Assembly: GCA_002436415.1 (NCBI GenBank)
Contig: DJMA01000042.1
Location: 23,193 to 87,192, forward strand
DNA: 64,000 nucleotides
Reading direction: 5' to 3'
Source: Bdellovibrionaceae bacterium UBA6502
GTDB lineage: Bacteria > Bdellovibrionota > Bdellovibrionia > Bdellovibrionales > UBA840
Shown here: positions 59,885 through 64,000 of the stretch, in pieces
Layout: every line of letters begins with the position of its first letter
Numbering within the stretch: the stretch's first letter is position 1
Translations under genes and position numbers: made by a program
Notes under the pieces: model-generated
What the model was told of the DNA's origin: nothing
Database searches by the model: none
The model's input: only the letters and a program-made list of their open reading frames with translations

Positions 59885-60460
59885 ATGGCAAAGAAAAAAG
59901 CTGCAAAGAAAGCTACGAAAAAAGTAGCTAAAAAAGCAACAAAGAAAGCAACGAAGAAAGTAGCTAAAAAAGCTGCGAAAAAAGCAACTAAGAAAAAAGT
60001 AGCTAAAAAAGCTGCAAAAAAAGCAACTAAAAAGAAAGTAGCTAAAAAAGCTGCTAAGAAAAAAGTTGCTAAAAAAGCCACTAAGAAAGTAGCAAAAAAA
60101 GCTACGAAAAAAGCGGCTGCAAAAAAAGCTACAAAAAAAGTAGCTAAAAAAGCTACTAAAAAGGCTACTAAGAAAGCTACTAAAAAAGCAGCTAAGAAAA
60201 AAACTAAAAGAAAGCCAAATGCAGCTTTCATGGCACCATTAACTCCTTCTGCTGAATTAGCTGAAGTTGTTGGTTCTAAAGGAATTTCTCGTCCAGATGT
60301 TATGAAAAAAGTTTGGGCTTACATCAAGAAGAACAATCTTCAAGATTCTGCAAACAGAAGAAACATCAATGCTGACGATAAGCTAAAAGCTGTTTTCGGT
60401 GGTAAGAAGCAAGTTTCTATGTTTGAAATGACAAAACTAATCAGCAAACACCTGAAGTAA
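59885..60460 (+). CDS. Histone-H1-like lysine/alanine repeat protein fused to a SWIB domain
   Basis: 191 residues. The first about 108 are repeats of AKKATKK/VAKKA type, like the C-terminal tails of eukaryotic H1 and bacterial HctB-like proteins. Residues about 109-191 form a SWIB/MDM2 domain: FMAPLTPSAELAEVVGSKG, SRPDVMKKVWAYIKKNNLQD, NRRNINADDKLKAVFGGKK, SMFEMTKLISKHL. It should coat or condense DNA, perhaps during a life-cycle stage. GGAGG precedes the ATG. The DNA is itself a run of near-repeats of GCTAAAAAAGC-like units. A terminator follows. Confidence 0.93.
   Translation: MAKKKAAKKATKKVAKKATKKATKKVAKKAAKKATKKKVAKKAAKKATKKKVAKKAAKKKVAKKATKKVAKKATKKAAAKKATKKVAKKATKKATKKATKKAAKKKTKRKPNAAFMAPLTPSAELAEVVGSKGISRPDVMKKVWAYIKKNNLQDSANRRNINADDKLKAVFGGKKQVSMFEMTKLISKHLK
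59888..60210 (+). repeat. Low-complexity coding repeat (AAG/AAA/GCT units)
   Basis: Short near-repeats of codons for lysine, alanine and threonine, such as GTAGCTAAAAAAGC, fill about 320 bases. Repeat number is likely to vary between strains by slippage or recombination. The reverse strand gives a spurious hydrophobic frame. Confidence 0.85.
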
Positions 60461-60493
60461 TTTAGTTTTAAATTTCTATTCAGAAATAAAGAA

Positions 60494-60523
60494 GAGGCTA
60501 GGGGTTCCCTGGTCTCTTTTTTT
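60494..60523 (+). terminator. Rho-independent terminator after the H1-SWIB gene
   Basis: 10-bp stem GAGGCTAGGG/CCCTGGTCTC with two G-U pairs, 3-base loop and seven T, 33 bases after the stop. Confidence 0.85.
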
Positions 60524-60713
60524 ATGAACAGCCGCTTAAGATTGCGTTTTGAAGCTTTTCTTATCTCTATTTTTTGAGGAATTTGATGCTGTACTTCAAA
60601 AAGCTTTCATAGCCCCTAGAATCGTCTTTATAAAGACTTGGTCGGCCGCCGGATTATTGGTTCTATAGAGATCTTAAGAGCCTAGGGAGGCTCTAAGGTG
60701 GTTTTCTAGAGCT

Positions 60714-61640
60714 TTAACATTTTGGGATTTGGTTTCTTCCTAATCCTGCTTTTCTGAGACCAATATAATACGAGCTTACATAGTCTTTTTTATCCTTTTG
60801 ATCCAGTTCTTGCAATTTTGCACAAAATTTCTCAGATAACTGAGGAAGTTTTTGTTCGAGGTTTTGAATTTGGTTTAGACTTTTTGCAAAGGTGTTGGCT
60901 GAGTATTTGTCTCGCGAAAAAGCATTCACTTCAAATAAGAAGCTATAGGTTTCTAAACTAGATGCCTGTAGATTGTCTTTGTTTTCTCTTAAAAAGTTTC
61001 TTAAGGCGGAGCTATTGAGCTCAGAAGGGTAGTAGTCTGCTATATATTCGATACTGGCTGCTGTTCCTAGGCTGGCATTTAAATAATCCAGGGCAAGCTC
61101 CTGAGCAGAACGATCTAGTTTTAGATTCAAACTCTGTTCAAGAGCTAGTTTCGCCAGATCAGAGGAGTTAATTCCTCTGATACCAGCGATTTCAAGGTTG
61201 TAGTTTAAAATGCGCTTAAACATAGAGTCTTCTTCTCGGCTTACGCAAGAGAAGTCACGACATTTTCGACGAGCTAGATTTTGCATAAAATCTTTAGAGC
61301 TTTCTGTGAAATCAAGAAGGTCTCCTTCGCTTAAAAGCTCTAGCTCTTGATGGAAACTAGAAGCTTTAATCTGCAAAATGTCTTTTCCGGCAAGCTTTAT
61401 TGTATTTTCCGACTTTGTTTGGCTAAGTTCTTTTGTAGACTCTTTGTCTATTTTTTGTTCTCTAGTCTTTTTGTTGACGATATTGTCGTTTTCGTCATTC
61501 CCTAAATCATCTTGTACACTCTCTTGCGAAACATTTTGCTCAAGCTTTGGAGTAATCTCCACTTGATCAGACTTAGAGTAAAGATAAGACGCTGCAAACA
61601 AAACGGCTGCAATGATTGTCTTTCCTTTGTGAATTTTCAT
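60714..61640 (-). CDS. Secreted protein of unknown function
   Basis: 308 residues with a signal peptide-like start (KIHKGKTIIAAVLFAASYLYS). Residues about 25-90 are acidic, disordered-looking linker. The rest is helical with cysteines in RRKCRDFSCVSREED and EKFCAKLQEL, and ends in cysteine (QIPKC). GGAGGTG precedes the ATG. It lies 19 bases after the 713-residue secreted gene on the same strand, so both are likely one operon. No family recognised. Confidence 0.68.
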   Translation of the reverse strand: MKIHKGKTIIAAVLFAASYLYSKSDQVEITPKLEQNVSQESVQDDLGNDENDNIVNKKTREQKIDKESTKELSQTKSENTIKLAGKDILQIKASSFHQELELLSEGDLLDFTESSKDFMQNLARRKCRDFSCVSREEDSMFKRILNYNLEIAGIRGINSSDLAKLALEQSLNLKLDRSAQELALDYLNASLGTAASIEYIADYYPSELNSSALRNFLRENKDNLQASSLETYSFLFEVNAFSRDKYSANTFAKSLNQIQNLEQKLPQLSEKFCAKLQELDQKDKKDYVSSYYIGLRKAGLGRNQIPKC

Positions 61641-61659
61641 CTCACACCTCCGTTATTTA

Positions 61660-63801
61660 TTAATCCCTTTTTTCCAAAAATTTACCTGGCACGAATCCGT
61701 ATTCCCCTGGTTCGTACTCAATCTCCAACCATTCTTCAAACTTACTGTTCGTGATTGGAATGTATTTAGCAACAACCTTTACAAGAGGTTGTTGAATATT
61801 GCCTTGTTCATCTTTTGTAGGCATTAATCTTCCTACTTTTGGAGTTTCTCCAACTCCTGGGTATTTTCTTACCCATACAAAATAACTAACTCCTTTTAGT
61901 TCAGCAATGTACTGATCTACAGGTTCTAGAGAGCTTTTTTCAAAGCTACCAATTAGTTTTTCGTTTTCTAAAAAGAAATCGATGCTTTCTATTTTTCTTA
62001 AAATTTTCTCGCTACCAACTTTAGATGTTACCCAAAATTGATTGGTGTCACACAATGGGTTTTTTGAATTAAAATTTTCAATTTTAAAGCTTCTTAAACT
62101 TGGAATTTCAATAGGCATCCACTGACTCACCAATTCTACTCCGTAACCGATATCATCTAGGATTTCGATGGGGGTGGATAGCTTTGTTTTTTGTTTAAGC
62201 TTCGGATCAAGTAGCACATTGCCTGCTTGTTTCTTTGGACTTTTTAGAAATTGATCTCCGAGCCATTTTTTCGTATAAGCCTTTGTTTCAACCAAGTCGT
62301 CTTGCAACTCCAAAGGACTAGCATCTTGTGACTTTTTAAAGAAGAGTCTTGCATTTCTTTTTCTATAAATTCTTCCGCAATAGTTTACAGAATGTTTGAT
62401 AGAGCCAGGTTCTACAAATAGATCGATATAATCTGTTTCCAGGTGGTAGTTTCCTTTTTGCCCGTAACTATTGAGATTTAAATCTTTGTAGTTAACCCCT
62501 TGCATTTGGAAGTCTCTGAGTCTCTGTTGAGCTAGCTTTTCGAGATTGCTTGCTTTTTTGTATTTGTAACCTGGAATCCCGTAGGCTGCTGCAATATTAT
62601 GACGTATTTCTTCAAGAGCTTTATGCTCCGTACTGGTTTTTGTCATATAGGTGTCATAAAGGCTTTCGTAAGTTACTTCTTCGCCATTTTCATCAATGCT
62701 TGATACACTTTTAATGCCAAGAACTGGGTATAGGTTTTCATATAAAAACTTTCGATCATAGGAATTGTTGTTCATATATCTACAGATGGACTTGTAATAA
62801 AAATTACCTTGATTGTGTAGTCCACTCCATAAGGCTAAGGATTCAAAAGCCAAAGTCTTATCGTTTCGGACCGCTCGTAGATCTGCAATCTTATCTCCCT
62901 TATAGGAAAATGGACTGTTTTTAAAAGTACATATTTTTTTAGGGTAACGGTTAATCTCATCTTTTGACGCGATTCTGTACCCATTCTTACCACGGATGTA
63001 ATCATTAGAAGTCACTTCAATCAACTTTCGATAGTTGTTTCTCCAAAACTCCATCGCGTAATCAATATGACGGTAAATGTTAAATAAGGCTTCCGGGTCT
63101 CTTATGTCAGGATGAGAACCTAGGTTGATCGCCATCACACCAGCGTCTCCGTAGTGTTTTGTAACTAAAATTTGATTTAAGTAGTGTTGGCCTTTTAAAT
63201 ACTTACACTCAGGAAATAAATAGTTTTCCGGAGAGTAAAAGTTTTCAAATAGATCAAAGGCAGCCTCTTTGTAACCCTTTGTTCGGTAGTGCGTACTGCC
63301 TTTACTAGGGTCGTTTTCTAATTCTTCCACTAGTTGATCCATCCAGTCGATTTTATTTCTGTAGCTAGAGCAAAACTCAGGACGAACTTTTCTAAAGTGA
63401 AGTAATGAGCTTTCGTGATGAGGTATGCTGATAGAACTTAATAAAAATGACCAGTAGTTATCATTTGGTGCACCTTGAGCGTCAAAGAATAGCTCAGGTT
63501 CTTTCTTCATATTGGCAATACTACTTGCAACGATGACTCCAAAAATCTTTTCGGTGTATTTGATTCGGGTTGGTTCTAATGCCTCAAGGCTAATGTCTTC
63601 AGAGGTATAGTCATATACCGGTCCTCTGATCTCAAGATCAGGGTGCAAGCTAATGTAATTGTCTCTTGCATTTCTTGAATCATCAATGTAGGCGTAGCCT
63701 TTTGCTTTAAAAAAGGAGCCGTCTGGAACATCATTAATGATTTCCGAATAAGATTGAAGGCTTAATAAACTACCCAATAGAAATATAAATTTCTTCCACA
63801 T
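61660..63801 (-). CDS. Secreted lytic-transglycosylase-like protein with SH3-type tail
   Basis: 713 residues, signal peptide KKFIFLLGSLLSLQSYS. A lysozyme-like part is suggested by SISIPHHESSLLHFRKV, where the glutamate of HESS would be catalytic. About 100 residues later comes AGVMAINLGSHPDIRDPEALFNIYRHIDYAMEF, matching the G-x-M-Q-I-N and N-I-xx-G-xx-Y-L order of SLT domains. The C-terminal about 50 residues (VKVVAKYIPIT, WLEIEYEPGEYGFVPGKFLEK) look like a bacterial SH3 domain that binds cell wall. It probably cuts peptidoglycan, perhaps of prey or self. The similarity is distant. AGGAGAAAGGG precedes the ATG. Confidence 0.65.
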   Translation of the reverse strand: MWKKFIFLLGSLLSLQSYSEIINDVPDGSFFKAKGYAYIDDSRNARDNYISLHPDLEIRGPVYDYTSEDISLEALEPTRIKYTEKIFGVIVASSIANMKKEPELFFDAQGAPNDNYWSFLLSSISIPHHESSLLHFRKVRPEFCSSYRNKIDWMDQLVEELENDPSKGSTHYRTKGYKEAAFDLFENFYSPENYLFPECKYLKGQHYLNQILVTKHYGDAGVMAINLGSHPDIRDPEALFNIYRHIDYAMEFWRNNYRKLIEVTSNDYIRGKNGYRIASKDEINRYPKKICTFKNSPFSYKGDKIADLRAVRNDKTLAFESLALWSGLHNQGNFYYKSICRYMNNNSYDRKFLYENLYPVLGIKSVSSIDENGEEVTYESLYDTYMTKTSTEHKALEEIRHNIAAAYGIPGYKYKKASNLEKLAQQRLRDFQMQGVNYKDLNLNSYGQKGNYHLETDYIDLFVEPGSIKHSVNYCGRIYRKRNARLFFKKSQDASPLELQDDLVETKAYTKKWLGDQFLKSPKKQAGNVLLDPKLKQKTKLSTPIEILDDIGYGVELVSQWMPIEIPSLRSFKIENFNSKNPLCDTNQFWVTSKVGSEKILRKIESIDFFLENEKLIGSFEKSSLEPVDQYIAELKGVSYFVWVRKYPGVGETPKVGRLMPTKDEQGNIQQPLVKVVAKYIPITNSKFEEWLEIEYEPGEYGFVPGKFLEKRD

Positions 63802-63933
63802 AAAAATTCACCCTTTCTCCTCGACAAGATATACTTCAAATATTGGGCCACATTTTTTCTCCTACTTTCAGCCACTTGCATCTTGGTGCCTTGAACTTCT
63901 TTCAGGAAAAGTGATTAGTCTTTTGACAAACAA

Positions 63934-63951
63934 TGTATTCACCAAAATACA
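63934..63951. promoter_or_regulatory. Palindrome TGTATT-n6-AATACA near right edge
   Basis: A perfect interrupted palindrome, with a second pair ACAATG/CATTGT around it and TTGACA just before it. It could be an operator at a promoter for the secreted operon or for a gene beyond the edge. Confidence 0.3.
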
Positions 63952-64000
63952 GCATTGTCTAAAATGTTGACGCTCTAAAGTCCCTTTCTCAAAAAAGTGT

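Noticed and set aside
59888..60210. CRISPR-like or tandem-repeat array
   Set aside because: The units are irregular, in frame and code for a known type of basic protein; there are no spacers.
59866..60231. 121-codon hydrophobic frame on the minus strand that looks like a membrane protein
   Set aside because: It is the mirror of the lysine/alanine codon repeat of the H1-like gene; AAG/GCT units read backward give Phe/Leu/Ala. The plus-strand gene has a strong ribosome site and a conserved SWIB domain.

Overview
This is an A+T-rich, gene-dense bacterial chromosome segment of about 62 protein genes, one tRNA and no rRNA, CRISPR array, integrase or intact transposase. It looks like a Gram-negative of the Bdellovibrionota/Oligoflexia type. 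The pointers are many exported proteins and lipoproteins, a porin, a histone-H1-like lysine/alanine repeat protein fused to a SWIB domain, HDOD and PAS-kinase signalling, a FlgT-like lipoprotein and a kynurenine-pathway operon. The taxonomic call is an inference from gene content; no marker gene was compared.

Layout. 1-4130: the 3' part of a beta-helix protein, a stand-alone ribosomal protein S4 paralogue without the zinc-binding cysteines, its small partner gene, a secreted protein interrupted by one in-frame stop, and a small secreted protein. 4130-8440: the tightly overlapping operon kynA-kynU-rnhB-(YraN-like), flanked by two copies of a 152-bp inverted-repeat element, then a CsbD-like gene with a clear terminator. 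8500-14770: a lipoprotein, pdxH, the operon metG-spoU methyltransferase-trmO, and an exported protein of unknown function. 14850-18960: gshB facing a large ferritin-like/ATP-grasp fusion gene, followed by an RluA pseudouridine synthase. 19170-26470: envelope and hydrolase genes (lipoprotein, flavin oxidoreductase, porin, Maf/YceF, metallo-beta-lactamase, M23 peptidase, HMA protein, alpha/beta hydrolase, trypsin-like protease).

26600-34800: guaA facing dnaE; dnaE leads into two envelope genes (one with a FlgT-like C-terminus) and lipB, then tRNA-Val(GAC). 34800-41990: a signalling block with an orphan OmpR regulator plus XRE protein, a large lipoprotein, an operon of CheY-like receiver, HDOD protein and PAS histidine kinase, and divergent from it a membrane kinase-like protein that has lost its phospho-acceptor histidine; grxC closes it. 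42000-47790: APC permease with a UspA-like tail, Dus synthase, EVE protein, a conserved unknown, a zinc-ribbon/lysine-rich protein and a TauE exporter. 47790-48120 holds two tandem copies of the 152-bp element. 48200-57440: a UvrD/PcrA helicase, a secreted unknown, an exported PD-(D/E)XK nuclease-like protein, a secreted zinc metalloprotease, a BolA pair, ettA and a secreted hydrolase. 57440-64000: an Mpo1/DUF962 protein, a J-domain protein, an MFS transporter, the H1-SWIB protein, and a two-gene secreted module with a lytic-transglycosylase-like, SH3-tailed protein.

The most unusual signals are the four-copy 152-bp terminal-inverted-repeat family, the ferritin-like/ATP-grasp fusion next to gshB, the exported nuclease-like protein whose first codons form a terminator-like hairpin, the divergent secreted transglycosylase, and the pseudo-kinase facing a receiver/HDOD/kinase operon. 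All calls come from reading motifs by eye; no database search was run.
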